IMG/VR virus record: IMGVR_UViG_3300009703_000023
Span: 1 to 54,963 of that record
DNA length: 54,963 nt
Strand: one strand, 5' to 3'
Origin: a virus
Below, piece after piece: positions 14,354 through 22,659 of the stretch; the stretch's first letter is position 1, and every line of letters starts with the position of its first letter. A program made the position numbers and the translations under genes. The notes beneath the pieces are model-generated. The model saw only the letters and a program-made list of their open reading frames with translations. It was not told the origin of the DNA and ran no database searches.

Positions 14354-16162
14354 TCATTTTGAATAAGAAGTGTCGTACCCGCCTTCAGCATTAAGCGGGA
14401 TTTCTGGTGCCCAATTGGGTCTTATGCACATATCTTTGATAAGCATATCAAGCGTTTGATCCGGGTTGGCATCTGGTGCTGTGATTATTATCTCATCATG
14501 TACGGTTAATGCTATTTTCCCATCGGGTATTCTGCTGCTGAGTCGGATCATGCTATCTGTGATTACGATTCGACTCAACGCTTGAACGACGTTTTCTGTG
14601 ATTCTTCCCCCGTAAGTTGACTCACGGTGCCGTTTTCCGTCGTAGCTCAACCCGTCTGCTGTGTACTTTAGGTCAGGGTATTTGAGAGACATGCCATTTG
14701 GCAGCTGCAAGCTGTGGTAGCCAACCGTCAGAGGTCCGTATTTAATGCCTGTGTTCTCCTCACGGAGAGACAGCGACAGCAATTCTTCTAATTTGTTCCA
14801 CAGTATTCGTATTTTTGGGTAGGAATTTCGGTAGGTGTTGACGATCTTTTTAGCTTCGTCTTCGTCGAACTCCATGGCTGGCCCCATGGCTCCGCTTCTT
14901 AGGGTAGCGGCGAATTTTTTATGCCCCATTCCATAACCGAGTCCCAGAATGGCTGTTTTACCGACAAAGCGTTCTGTAGGATCGTCCTTCTTGTTGATCT
15001 CGCGTTTGTACACGCGACTGGCAAATAGACTGTAGATGTCTGCTCCAGCTTCGAATTGGTCCAATAGTTCTTGTTCCCCTGCCAACCAAGCCAGCATTCG
15101 GGCTTCAATGTTCGATAGGTCTGCGACATAGACCAGCTGTCCTTCCGGGGCAATCAAGCATTTTCGTAGTTCGCCTCCTCGGGGGAGGTTTTGCATGTTC
15201 ATTTTCTCAGTCCCACCGAACCTGCCGGTGTGGGCGGCGTAATACCGGATGGGTACTGGGATGAAGTCTTCGTTTACAGCAGCGTCAAGAAACCTTTGTG
15301 CCCTGGTTTCTGTCAGTCTGCTTTTTACGGTTACTCGGGCGTCCCATATATGCTGATGCTGAGGGTACATCGCCTGCAGTTGTTTAAAGCCAGCGTCATT
15401 TTTCCCAAGCGCAGGGATCTGTTCGCCAGTTGTGGGGGAGCGTTTGGTGGGGACGACTATGTCTAAGTCTTCGATTACTTGAGCGAACTTAGGATTGGAA
15501 GCGAGGTTGGCACGATCGAGACCGCTTGCCTCTATGCGAGCTTCAGCTTTCGTAGCCTCTTGCTCTAAGTAAGAAGTCAGACGACAACGGTCAATCTTCA
15601 GTGATGGCTCGCAGAACATTCTTGTTGTTATGTCGATCAGTTCTATTTCGGACTGCGGGTAATGAGGCTCTAGCTGTCTGTAGATGGCATAGGTCAGGTC
15701 TACATCTTGGATGCAGTAACGAGCGATGTCTTCTTCTAGGTCGGGCGGGAGATCGTAAATGCCTTTGGCAGAGGCTAGCTCTTCTCCCTTTCGCATACTT
15801 TCATCGTCGGGGAAGCATCGTTCCGCAATGGACCTTAATGAAGCTGACTGAGCTGGCCACCAGCCGCGACTCATTGCAGCTGTGTCACGGTAGAAGGCAG
15901 GCGTGACTCCGTAGTATTGAGTGAGGATGTAGCCGTCGAATAAAGTGTTTTGACACAGCAGATCTATGTCTGACCAATCTAGGCTGTGGATAAAATCTTC
16001 GGCTTCGTCTTCTCCGTACCAGAGGGTTTCTCCGTCTTCGATTTTTGCTCCTACTCCCCACACTTTGAACATATCGTGGGCGACATATTCCATAGTGGTC
16101 ATCTTGCCAAGGCTTAGCTTGGTGTCGTAGTAAGTTTCGAAATCTAGGGTAAGAAGTTTCAT
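14354..16162 (-). CDS. Family A DNA polymerase with 3'-5' exonuclease (602 aa)
   Basis: The exonuclease domain has LDFET (D7/E9, motif I), NTLFDGYIL (motif II) and YCIQDVDLT (motif III). The polymerase domain has motif A DLSNIEARMLAWLAG near residue 348, motif B KTAILGLGYGMG near 404, and motif C TVHDEI near 554. All catalytic residues expected for a proofreading polymerase are present. It is the replicative polymerase of the phage. ATG 16162 overlaps the upstream stop (TGATG). Longer forms would use GTG codons upstream and are less likely. Confidence 0.95.
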   Translation of the reverse strand: MKLLTLDFETYYDTKLSLGKMTTMEYVAHDMFKVWGVGAKIEDGETLWYGEDEAEDFIHSLDWSDIDLLCQNTLFDGYILTQYYGVTPAFYRDTAAMSRGWWPAQSASLRSIAERCFPDDESMRKGEELASAKGIYDLPPDLEEDIARYCIQDVDLTYAIYRQLEPHYPQSEIELIDITTRMFCEPSLKIDRCRLTSYLEQEATKAEARIEASGLDRANLASNPKFAQVIEDLDIVVPTKRSPTTGEQIPALGKNDAGFKQLQAMYPQHQHIWDARVTVKSRLTETRAQRFLDAAVNEDFIPVPIRYYAAHTGRFGGTEKMNMQNLPRGGELRKCLIAPEGQLVYVADLSNIEARMLAWLAGEQELLDQFEAGADIYSLFASRVYKREINKKDDPTERFVGKTAILGLGYGMGHKKFAATLRSGAMGPAMEFDEDEAKKIVNTYRNSYPKIRILWNKLEELLSLSLREENTGIKYGPLTVGYHSLQLPNGMSLKYPDLKYTADGLSYDGKRHRESTYGGRITENVVQALSRIVITDSMIRLSSRIPDGKIALTVHDEIIITAPDANPDQTLDMLIKDMCIRPNWAPEIPLNAEGGYDTSYSK

Positions 16163-16374
16163 CACCACGGAAAGTCGTCTCCGTCTATAGGTTCATCTGC
16201 TTGATAATGGGGGTTAGTTAGCACTTCCGGTCGGTACATACTAAGTTTTGCTTCGCGACATCGATCGCATACCCTTGTGAGATAGATGCCTCTTGCATCA
16301 TGTTCACTGGAATGAGACGACGGTTCGCATTCGTATGCCACGTTTTTAACTACGCAAAATATCTCTATTTGCAT
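16162..16374 (-). CDS. Small zinc-binding phage protein (70 aa)
   Basis: A CDRC pair near residues 36-39 is followed by KLSMYRPEVLTNP and a DEPIDGDD tail. I recall this pattern as a conserved small protein upstream of phage DNA polymerases. Two further Cys near the N-terminus could complete a metal site. GGAAGAG precedes the ATG. It is coupled at both ends (TAATG before, TGATG after), so it is probably co-produced with the polymerase. Function unknown. Confidence 0.6.
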   Translation of the reverse strand: MQIEIFCVVKNVAYECEPSSHSSEHDARGIYLTRVCDRCREAKLSMYRPEVLTNPHYQADEPIDGDDFPW

Positions 16375-16724
16375 TAGCTCTTCCTTTCAACTATTTGAGA
16401 GGGGTAGACGAGCATTGGTTCGCTGTACGGTTTTACTAGTACAGTCCCGTCGTCGTTTACTTTTATTACTACCCCAGTCCAATGTTTCATGGCGAAGGTT
16501 ATCTGGTCGTTTTCTTCTGGCTTTTTACTCACTTGTTGCCATATCCGAGGTGTCCCTCTTCGCACTTTTCGCGGTTCGCAGAAGGCAGTTATTTTGTGTT
16601 GTTGGCGTTCTATTTGTTTCGCGTAGTAATTACACGTCAGTACGGATGAGAACAAAGGCGCTTGCTCGGGAGGGTTTACCGGTTCTCCAGCCACAATGAC
16701 TATAAGCGCAAAGACTAAATCCAC
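16374..16724 (-). CDS. Putative exported protein (116 aa)
   Basis: The first ~13 residues are hydrophobic (LVFALIVIVAG) without a strong basic n-region, suggesting a weak signal or membrane anchor. The rest is soluble, with a basic middle (EPRKVRRGTPRIW) and a beta-rich end (GVVIKVNDDGTVLVKPY). The start is GTG with a poor ribosome binding site. The stop overlaps the next ATG (TAATG). No family recognised. Confidence 0.45.
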   Translation of the reverse strand: MDLVFALIVIVAGEPVNPPEQAPLFSSVLTCNYYAKQIERQQHKITAFCEPRKVRRGTPRIWQQVSKKPEENDQITFAMKHWTGVVIKVNDDGTVLVKPYSEPMLVYPSQIVERKS

Positions 16725-16726
16725 AG

Positions 16727-17212
16727 TTAGCTCGTAAGCTGTCTTATTAGTTTTGCTGCTGGGCCTTGTGTCGGACGGTCGTCGTTGAGTTTATCCAACT
16801 CTTTACCGTCTAGGATCATCGCGATACATGCAAGCGCATGACTTAGATGATGTACTCCAGAATCTTCGGCCAAGTCTTCCCCGTCCCACCAAGCTGTTAG
16901 ATGTCGAAGACAGGCTCCATAGTACACACTGGATGAGATCTTTTTCTCTCGCCAGTTGTAAGGGCCGTATTTGTCAGCGCCATCTTGAAAGGCTGTAGCC
17001 ATTTCTATTAATGCAGCAGGCGGGACCAGGTGAAGCTGCGGCTTCTTTGCACCGAAAGTAGTTTTCGGATTGTTGTCGGGGTAACCGGTTGTAAGGAGAG
17101 GCAACTGAACATCGTGACAAGTCTTGGAACAAAATCGTTCGTCTAATGACGTGGCATATAGCGGATTGAATTGCGTCCCGCACTCTCTACAGATGTTAGT
17201 TGTTTTCTCCAT
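16727..17212 (-). CDS. Zinc ribbon fused to DUF5664-type dNTP-pyrophosphohydrolase-like domain (161 aa)
   Basis: Residues ~8-32 carry CREC...CSKTC, a four-Cys zinc ribbon. Residues ~50-140 (NPKTTFGAKKPQLHLVPP, KYGPYNWREK, HLTAWWDGEDLAEDSGVHHL) match the DUF5664 family as I recall it. That family is described as dATP/dGTP-diphosphohydrolase-like and is all-alpha, with acidic metal ligands in the DGED/EDSG helix. It could adjust nucleotide pools for phage DNA synthesis. No PurZ-like gene is visible, so a modified-base genome is not supported. A GGAG site precedes the ATG. Confidence 0.7.
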   Translation of the reverse strand: MEKTTNICRECGTQFNPLYATSLDERFCSKTCHDVQLPLLTTGYPDNNPKTTFGAKKPQLHLVPPAALIEMATAFQDGADKYGPYNWREKKISSSVYYGACLRHLTAWWDGEDLAEDSGVHHLSHALACIAMILDGKELDKLNDDRPTQGPAAKLIRQLTS

Positions 17213-17291
17213 TGCTCCGCTCCAATAGCAAGTTGACTGATGTTAGCACGCGAGAAACATTCAAGACCTGACCCCGGTAGGGCTGTAAACC

Positions 17292-18416
17292 CTACTCTTG
17301 GTTGTCGGGATGAATGTAGACCACTGTTCCAAAGGGAGCTGTCCCACGGCGGTCTGTAGAGATCCAAAGGACTGGAATACCAGGTTCTTCTCCGAAGTCA
17401 TTGGATTCCAGATCAGTGAAGTACACAATCGCTGCTACATCTGGATGATTCTTATCTACGTAGTCGATAGCTGTATCGAAACGTGTGCCGCCTCCTCCTA
17501 CGGGCTGATATTCATGAAGCTCAAACTCTTGAGCCGGATCCACGACCAGTTCGTTTTCTACATCTGTGTCGCACGACAAGATCACCAGTTTTTCTGGGCT
17601 TAAAGCTTGGTGGATATACCGTACTTCTGTAACGAATTGGTTGAGCAGCTCTGGATCTGCTGTTATTGAAGCTGAAGTGTCGAATATAACTGCGAATGGC
17701 TCAGCAGCTGGAATCCCTAAGCTGGGAAGATATTCGTCTTCAGATATATAGGCTCGGTTGGGTTTCCTCCATGAGTAGTCTGTTCGGGAAAGCGATTGCA
17801 GGAAGGGCCAAAGTACGGAGCGCCAGTTAACCAGCGGCGCTATTGCATCTTCTACAAGAAGCTTTAGATGAGCTGGCATTTTGCCTGCTCTTTCTGCGGC
17901 TTCTTTAGCAGCAGCTACATTTTGTTGCCAACGTACTTCCTCCGCAGATTCATTTGCAGGTGCGTCTAGTACTCCGCCCCATTTGCAGCCTTCAGCGCCG
18001 TCGGGAAGAGCTGCATATACATCGTCGGTGTGCATGCCTTCGAATTGGGAGTCGTGAAGTCCGCCATCAGGAAGAATGAAGCCAGCCTTCAAGAGGCAGA
18101 GGTTGATTACATGATCACCTGCGACATTCCATTTTTTTGGGTCTCGTTGGCCTCGTCGGGTGTGATGCTGCAGCGCTGGATGCATTACTTCATGAGCAAT
18201 AAGCCCCATGGTCTGCAGAATATCTTGTTTGCCCATCCACTTAGGATCGTAAAACAACCGTCTTCCGTCAGTAGCTGCCGTTCCTTCGGCTTTTTCTGGA
18301 TCTACTACGGGAGTAAGGCTAAGTGCTAATGTCCCGTAGAAAGGATGATCCAATAGAAGATTGTTACGGGCTTTGCTTATTTGGCGTTCGACCTTTTCAA
18401 GGTCTTCTTGGTCCAT
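17292..18416 (-). CDS. VWA-domain metallopeptidase-like protein (374 aa)
   Basis: The N-terminal half has HEVMH at residues 75-79 followed by a downstream acidic NVAGDHVIN helix, the DUF2201-type putative metallopeptidase layout. The C-terminal half is a von Willebrand A-like domain with a FDTSAS MIDAS-type motif near residue 243 and GGGGTRFD further on. Such proteins are partners of MoxR AAA ATPases. The MoxR gene lies two genes upstream with the same orientation. Role in the phage unknown; assembly or remodelling of a protein complex is the usual inference. A GGAG site precedes the ATG. Confidence 0.85.
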   Translation of the reverse strand: MDQEDLEKVERQISKARNNLLLDHPFYGTLALSLTPVVDPEKAEGTAATDGRRLFYDPKWMGKQDILQTMGLIAHEVMHPALQHHTRRGQRDPKKWNVAGDHVINLCLLKAGFILPDGGLHDSQFEGMHTDDVYAALPDGAEGCKWGGVLDAPANESAEEVRWQQNVAAAKEAAERAGKMPAHLKLLVEDAIAPLVNWRSVLWPFLQSLSRTDYSWRKPNRAYISEDEYLPSLGIPAAEPFAVIFDTSASITADPELLNQFVTEVRYIHQALSPEKLVILSCDTDVENELVVDPAQEFELHEYQPVGGGGTRFDTAIDYVDKNHPDVAAIVYFTDLESNDFGEEPGIPVLWISTDRRGTAPFGTVVYIHPDNQE

Positions 18417-18418
18417 AC

Positions 18419-19249
18419 TTATTCTCCGAGTAATTTGGATCTGAGGACGACTTGATCAGCTAATGCTGAGTCAAAGTCGATTTCGTCTCTTATTGTTTTT
18501 GCTTTCTGTACACGTGTAGTTTTCTGGTACAGCTTCTGAATGGAATCTGACGGCACGAACTCACGGACCCCTGGCCAGGCGTCGATGGCTTGTTTAAGAG
18601 TGTTACATTCGTCCAGCAAATTCCTTATTTGGCTTTCGAACTGTGATGCTTTTTGCCTGTATTCCAACTCGCGCTTTGCATTCTTAAGAAGAATGTTTAG
18701 GCATGGTGATACGTTTTCTTCAGCACAGTCGGCCAAGTCCACAGTTATATGGTTGTAGTAGGCGTCGTACTTACTTGAGTAGAAGTTTACTTTTCTATAA
18801 GGGTTGTCGAGTTGGTACTGCGTAAAATTCAGTTCGCGATCCCTAATCGGATTTGGCGGATTGCTTTTATTAGCGCTTCGCCATTCGTCAGGGATCAAGC
18901 TTTCATGCCAATTGAAGTAGATGATTGAGCCTGCGAATGTGTGTAGCGCGGGTGCTTCCATGCGGATTGCGTTACGGTTGTAAGTGTCTCGTGGCCTACG
19001 ACGCAGTCTGCCGCCAATAGCGTACTGTTCTGTTTTATCAGCTACTTGCGTGCGCAAGAGATCAAATGTACGCATGTGCTCGTCAAGCTTGCTACTTGCT
19101 TTTTGAAGTGGGCTATTTTCTATAGCCGCAAGAAGTATTTCTTGCTCTTCGTTGGGTACAACCGGCGCTATGTTACCTGCAGTGAATGCTTCGGTGGCGT
19201 TACGCCGTATTTGATGCCTCAGATCTTCTGATAAACGGACTGATCCCAT
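18419..19249 (-). CDS. Nmad5-like protein in the MoxR/VWA cassette (276 aa)
   Basis: The N-terminus (RLSEDLRHQIRRNATEAF) and a late LKQAIDAWPGVREFVP element resemble the Nmad5 family (putative nucleotide modification-associated domain 5), recalled rather than searched. The remainder is a polar, partly coiled-coil protein. AAGGAGAG precedes the ATG. It lies between the MoxR ATPase and the VWA gene, 3 and 11 bases from them, so the three are almost certainly one functional cassette. It could be the cassette's substrate or adaptor. Confidence 0.5.
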   Translation of the reverse strand: MGSVRLSEDLRHQIRRNATEAFTAGNIAPVVPNEEQEILLAAIENSPLQKASSKLDEHMRTFDLLRTQVADKTEQYAIGGRLRRRPRDTYNRNAIRMEAPALHTFAGSIIYFNWHESLIPDEWRSANKSNPPNPIRDRELNFTQYQLDNPYRKVNFYSSKYDAYYNHITVDLADCAEENVSPCLNILLKNAKRELEYRQKASQFESQIRNLLDECNTLKQAIDAWPGVREFVPSDSIQKLYQKTTRVQKAKTIRDEIDFDSALADQVVLRSKLLGE

Positions 19250-19259
19250 TGATCTCTCC

Positions 19260-20258
19260 TTAAATAAGTACTGATGCGTTGTTTTTGATCCAATCGTTAG
19301 TCGCTTTTTCGTCTAACAGTTCGGGGTATTTAGCGATACCGTCGCGTATACAGCAGACTTGGAACTCGCTGGGCATACGGCGGACGAACTTCATAAGATC
19401 GTTCCAATTGGTTGGGCTACCGTGAGCAGCTACGGCTCCGACAATTGCATATAACTGATCGGGTTGGTCAGGAATACGGGTTGTGGTTGGACGTTCCAGC
19501 ATGTCTTCTATAGTTGGAAGATCTGCATAGATCCGTTTGAAGGTGACGTATTCACCTCCGGGGCCATCTCCTACTAAAGAAGCAGCTGCGTAGAACTCAT
19601 CCATAACATGCGGAAGCTTACGGCTCAGCATGTTCCAGCTTCGAGGAGTTGGCATTGCTGATTCAACGCGATCGACTTTGTGCAACAAGTTGGGCCGATA
19701 GCGAAGAAAGCCAATGATCGATGCGTCGATGTTGTTCTTGCTAGCCCATGCGCACCAGTCGTCAATGTTGGCTTCGATTTCATAGTGAGCGAATCGAGTC
19801 TTAACGGTGGTTGGGACGTTATGTACAGCGGCACCGTCTTGCGCTCGGTTACCGCACGCAATAATGGTTGTGTACTGGGGCAAGCTGTATGTACCGATGC
19901 GCTTGTTAAGGATCAACTGCAGCAGTGCATTTTGTGTAGCTTGCGGAGCATTAGGCAGCTCGTCGATCAACAGAACGTGGTGTTCTTGAGCATTGCTGTC
20001 TGGATAGTCTTCCGGTACTCCGTAGTGAGTACGATAGGTGCCGTCGACTTCCTCTACTACTTTGAGACCGCCACGAACGTCTACGGGATCAAAGAGATTT
20101 GCACGAAGCTCATAGAGCTTGGCGTTAACAGACTTAGCAAACTGATAAACGATCTCTGATTTACCAATGCCGGGTCCGCCTTGGATGAAGCTTGGAATAT
20201 CCGAAAGGGAATTGGCGTGAAGCTCATCTTTGAGCGCTGATGGGCGGATAGATTGCAT
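19260..20258 (-). CDS. MoxR-type AAA+ ATPase (332 aa)
   Basis: Walker A is GGPGIGKS at residues 27-34 and Walker B is HVLLIDELPNA near 93-103. A sensor-type IIACGNR strand follows, with a TRFAHYEI arginine-finger region. This is the layout of MoxR-family chaperone ATPases that act with VWA proteins. AAGGAG precedes the ATG. It is the first gene of the three-gene cassette ending at 17292. No metal-chelatase subunit genes are near, so magnesium or cobalt chelation is unlikely. Confidence 0.85.
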   Translation of the reverse strand: MQSIRPSALKDELHANSLSDIPSFIQGGPGIGKSEIVYQFAKSVNAKLYELRANLFDPVDVRGGLKVVEEVDGTYRTHYGVPEDYPDSNAQEHHVLLIDELPNAPQATQNALLQLILNKRIGTYSLPQYTTIIACGNRAQDGAAVHNVPTTVKTRFAHYEIEANIDDWCAWASKNNIDASIIGFLRYRPNLLHKVDRVESAMPTPRSWNMLSRKLPHVMDEFYAAASLVGDGPGGEYVTFKRIYADLPTIEDMLERPTTTRIPDQPDQLYAIVGAVAAHGSPTNWNDLMKFVRRMPSEFQVCCIRDGIAKYPELLDEKATNDWIKNNASVLI

Positions 20259-20280
20259 AAACTCTCCTTAGTTTTTGTAG

Positions 20281-20679
20281 TCAGTAGATTAAAGGTACTG
20301 GCGATACCATTGAGAAACATGATTTACACCAGACTTCGTCGTCTACTGACGGTGATATTGGTTCGCCTGTGTTTGATTCGACCCAGACTCTTTCCCATAT
20401 GTCTCGTGAGCCACAGATTGTGCATTTGTGGTTTTCAAATTTTGGGGAAATGTCTTTAGCTGCTGCCTCCATGGTCAGCTTGGCGTCCATCTCTACGATG
20501 GCCCGAATGATGTATTCGACTGGGTTTATTTCACTTATGTAGATACTGTCTACTTTTTCCAGCTCTCCCCTTTCTTCAAGATGGTCGTTGATTAGGCTCA
20601 GTAGTTTGATAACTATGGCCCTGTCTTCAGAAGCTACAAGAATGGCTGCAGGCTTATTAGCTTCTGGGGTGTCAGTCAT
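20281..20679 (-). CDS. Protein with C-terminal zinc ribbon (132 aa)
   Basis: A helical N-terminal ~80 residues are followed by CTICGS (near residue 85) and CKSCF (near 118), together a four-Cys zinc ribbon. It overlaps the previous gene by 8 bases and sits just upstream of the MoxR gene. No known family recognised; it could be an adaptor for the MoxR cassette, but that rests only on proximity. Confidence 0.5.
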   Translation of the reverse strand: MTDTPEANKPAAILVASEDRAIVIKLLSLINDHLEERGELEKVDSIYISEINPVEYIIRAIVEMDAKLTMEAAAKDISPKFENHKCTICGSRDIWERVWVESNTGEPISPSVDDEVWCKSCFSMVSPVPLIY

Positions 20680-20965
20680 TAGTTTCCTCCAGGGTAGGAT
20701 TTATCGGGTGGTCTTCTTGACGATTAAAGGGGCCGTCTACTCGGTAGTAGTTGTTTTCTACCAGATCGACGGCTTCTTCGATCGTGTTTAAAGCGTCAAT
20801 GAACTGTTGCGCCCTGCGTGCATAAACATTCGCCAGGGTTTGTTGTTCGTTGGGGGGCAGATACGAAGCTTCTTCCAACCCGTGCATGCGTATTTTCTTA
20901 GCATGGGTATAGACTGCTTCGTTAAGTAGTGACCATTCGACGTAGTACTCTTGGAGCACGCTCAT
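20672..20965 (-). CDS. Small helical hypothetical protein (97 aa)
   Basis: An almost entirely helical, acidic protein with aromatic residues in the first helix (EYYVEWSLLNEAVY). The ATG overlaps the upstream stop (ATGA at 20965-20962), and a GGAG site lies about 8 bases before it. The 3' end overlaps the zinc-ribbon gene by 8 bases. Function unknown. Confidence 0.5.
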   Translation of the reverse strand: MSVLQEYYVEWSLLNEAVYTHAKKIRMHGLEEASYLPPNEQQTLANVYARRAQQFIDALNTIEEAVDLVENNYYRVDGPFNRQEDHPINPTLEETND

Positions 20966-21267
20966 GTTTTTTCTCCTCTAGGAGTTACACGTACCCAACC
21001 GGGGCGTCGGTATGGGAACGATTTTGTTTTTATGATGCCCGGCTTTTCATAGCCGATTGTTCGGCGTGCTACGTACAAGAAGACTGAGATAACAGCGCCT
21101 GCCATGAGCCCGGTCATCATGCCAGCGAACGTACCGGCGAAGATGATGATGAGGAGTACGGTGACACCGATGTCAATCAGTATCTCGTAGTTAAGCACTC
21201 GGCGGATGTTGAACTTAAGCAGCAAGAAGATGATTGCAGCTGAAGCTATGAGTCCGGTCATTAGCAT
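20962..21267 (-). CDS. Three-helix membrane protein (101 aa)
   Basis: Three hydrophobic segments (residues ~4-17, ~31-46, ~49-66) are followed by a basic cytoplasmic tail ending RVTPRGEKT. The Gly-rich second and third helices (FAGTFAGMMTGLMAGA) look like a small oligomerising membrane protein. I recall similar proteins of unknown function in aquatic phages. It is in the early block, so a role in host takeover or superinfection exclusion is more likely than lysis. Confidence 0.55.
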   Translation of the reverse strand: MLMTGLIASAAIIFLLLKFNIRRVLNYEILIDIGVTVLLIIIFAGTFAGMMTGLMAGAVISVFLYVARRTIGYEKPGIIKTKSFPYRRPGWVRVTPRGEKT

Positions 21268-21289
21268 ATTGGTTACCTGTCGGTTGTTT

Positions 21290-21730
21290 TTAGAAATTCC
21301 CTACATCTACTTGGGCACAACGGATCCCATTGCGTCGCCACATGTCTACTACCTGTTGTCGGTCGTCAAAGGCCAGTTCTGGTTGGTAACCGTTCTTTCT
21401 GATTCGAGCGAGGATCTCTTCTTTAACAATGTAGTCGGGGCGGAAGTCTCCGGTTGCACGCATGTACAGGTCGCTGTACTTGATGTCGAGTCTGTGAAGC
21501 TGCAGTTCTGTTTGGGGGCGTTCTTTTTCAGTTCTCCCTGAAGCCATGATGATGCTGTGCTCGGGGTGTTCTCCTAGTGTTTGTATGAGGGTTGCGATTG
21601 GTTCGATCGGGGTGTCTCTCCACCATTCTTCTCGGAATCTCTTCCAGTTGGGTGGTGATGCTTCTCTTATCCATGGGATACGAGCAGTGATATCGAGTAG
21701 TGTCCCGTCGATATCGCAGATGATGTCCAT
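21290..21730 (-). CDS. HAD-family phosphatase, PNK 3'-phosphatase-like (146 aa)
   Basis: Complete HAD motif set: DIDGTL at residues 5-10 (nucleophile Asp5, acid Asp7), IIMASGR (motif II), a Lys in the VKEEIL helix (motif III) and AFDDRQQVVDMW (motif IV). The length and the DDRxxVVDMWR signature resemble the 3'-phosphatase domain of T4 polynucleotide kinase, without a kinase domain. It may clean 3'-phosphate ends of DNA or RNA. AAGGAG lies before the ATG. Confidence 0.8.
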   Translation of the reverse strand: MDIICDIDGTLLDITARIPWIREASPPNWKRFREEWWRDTPIEPIATLIQTLGEHPEHSIIMASGRTEKERPQTELQLHRLDIKYSDLYMRATGDFRPDYIVKEEILARIRKNGYQPELAFDDRQQVVDMWRRNGIRCAQVDVGNF

Positions 21731-21740
21731 AGGTACTCCT

Positions 21741-22082
21741 TTAATAGATGCGGAAGCCGCCTGACTTTGTAGCGAAGGAGGCGAAGTTTTTTACTTTCTC
21801 CGCATTGAAGTTGTAGATTTTGTCTTCCCATGTATCTTCTGTTTGTAGGGCATGACCAGAAATAATTAGGACGTTGAGCGTTATACCTATTTGCTGGGCA
21901 CGCTTTTCTTCGATGAAGAGTCCGTCATTGAGTCCTCCTTCGGCTTTCTCGGCAGGAGTTATGAGCGGGTCACCTTCTTCGTTGATGCAGAAGGTGCAGA
22001 TATATTCCCAGAGTGGACGCCAGTTCCACACGCTGCTTTGGAAATACTGGTTTTCTTTCTCACCGTATACGTCCATGCCCAT
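21741..22082 (-). CDS. Conserved phage hypothetical protein (113 aa)
   Basis: It begins MGMDVYGEKENQYFQSSVWN and continues WRPLWEYICTFC. I recognise this opening in a widespread small phage family of unknown role. The start at 22082 has a GGAGGT site; the 10-codon longer frame does not. A soluble domain with two conserved Trp and a hydrophobic middle helix (ITLNVLIISG). Function unknown. Confidence 0.6.
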   Translation of the reverse strand: MGMDVYGEKENQYFQSSVWNWRPLWEYICTFCINEEGDPLITPAEKAEGGLNDGLFIEEKRAQQIGITLNVLIISGHALQTEDTWEDKIYNFNAEKVKNFASFATKSGGFRIY

Positions 22083-22089
22083 GTCTTTA

Positions 22090-22383
22090 TTACCTCCATA
22101 GTGTTTTTTCAAACTCTCGGTCTATTAGTTCTTGCAGCCAGTCTGGGATTTTTACTTGCTTGCCGTTTCGGAAATCGTCTTCGGTAGCTGTGTCACGAAT
22201 AGATTCCGGTCCTAGGTAGTAAACCTCTATGTCGATAGAGGAGTGATACTTGTAGATGGCACGTGACAGCTTTTCTATGAAGGGGTCGATGTAGTTTTCT
22301 AGCTCTTCGGGTAGCAGATCTCCGTCGTAGTTGAACCAGTTGTCGAGAGTCCAGTGTGAGATTCCTACGTACAGTTTTTTCAT
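22090..22383 (-). CDS. Hypothetical protein (97 aa)
   Basis: A soluble acidic protein with aromatic residues near the N-terminus (YVGISHWTLDNWFNYDGDL) and an amphipathic C-terminal helix. It ends 7 bases before the next gene. No family recognised and no catalytic pattern visible. Confidence 0.5.
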   Translation of the reverse strand: MKKLYVGISHWTLDNWFNYDGDLLPEELENYIDPFIEKLSRAIYKYHSSIDIEVYYLGPESIRDTATEDDFRNGKQVKIPDWLQELIDREFEKTLWR

Positions 22384-22470
22384 GAGAGTCCCTAGGTTTT
22401 AGGTCATGGGTACGCTGATGATAGTGCAAGGCACGCTGATCCCCCTGGAGGTTCGGGGGTGTGGCTCCCC
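22384..22470. other. Short gap with G/C hairpin
   Basis: An inverted repeat CCCCC / GGGGG with a 9-base loop lies at about 22441-22459. It sits directly after the 54-aa gene's stop on the minus strand. No T-tract follows, so it is a pause or processing hairpin rather than a classical terminator. Confidence 0.3.
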
Positions 22471-22635
22471 TTAGTCTGTGTGCATGATGCCGAAAGTCAC
22501 GTTCTGGAGATCGTCGCGACGTGTGTGTACCCAACGAATCTCCGCGATTGCTTCGGCTTGCGTGTAATGGATTGAGTAGGCGATTGGCCGGGACTCATTG
22601 CCCCGGATTGTTTTGGTTCCGATGACCATAAACAT
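22471..22635 (-). CDS. Hidden small gene (54 aa)
   Basis: A 54-codon ATG frame with an AGAGGA site in front and TAA at the end. The product begins MFMVIGTKTIRGN and has a well-mixed soluble composition (HYTQAEAIAEIRWVH, a beta-alpha-like layout), unlike the Pro/His/Ser-rich alternative frames here. It follows the strong terminator at 22660-22696, so it depends on read-through or a separate start. Function unknown. Confidence 0.5.
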   Translation of the reverse strand: MFMVIGTKTIRGNESRPIAYSIHYTQAEAIAEIRWVHTRRDDLQNVTFGIMHTD

Positions 22636-22659
22636 ATGCGTTCCTCTGAGTGGTGGGCC

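Noticed and set aside
16727-17212. 2-aminoadenine (Z) genome pathway
   Set aside because: Only a DUF5664-type domain is present; no PurZ-like synthetase or HD-type DatZ is visible in the window.
17278-17295. GTAGGG/CCCTAC hairpin at the end of the VWA gene as terminator
   Set aside because: The stem is short, overlaps the stop codon and lacks a T-tract.
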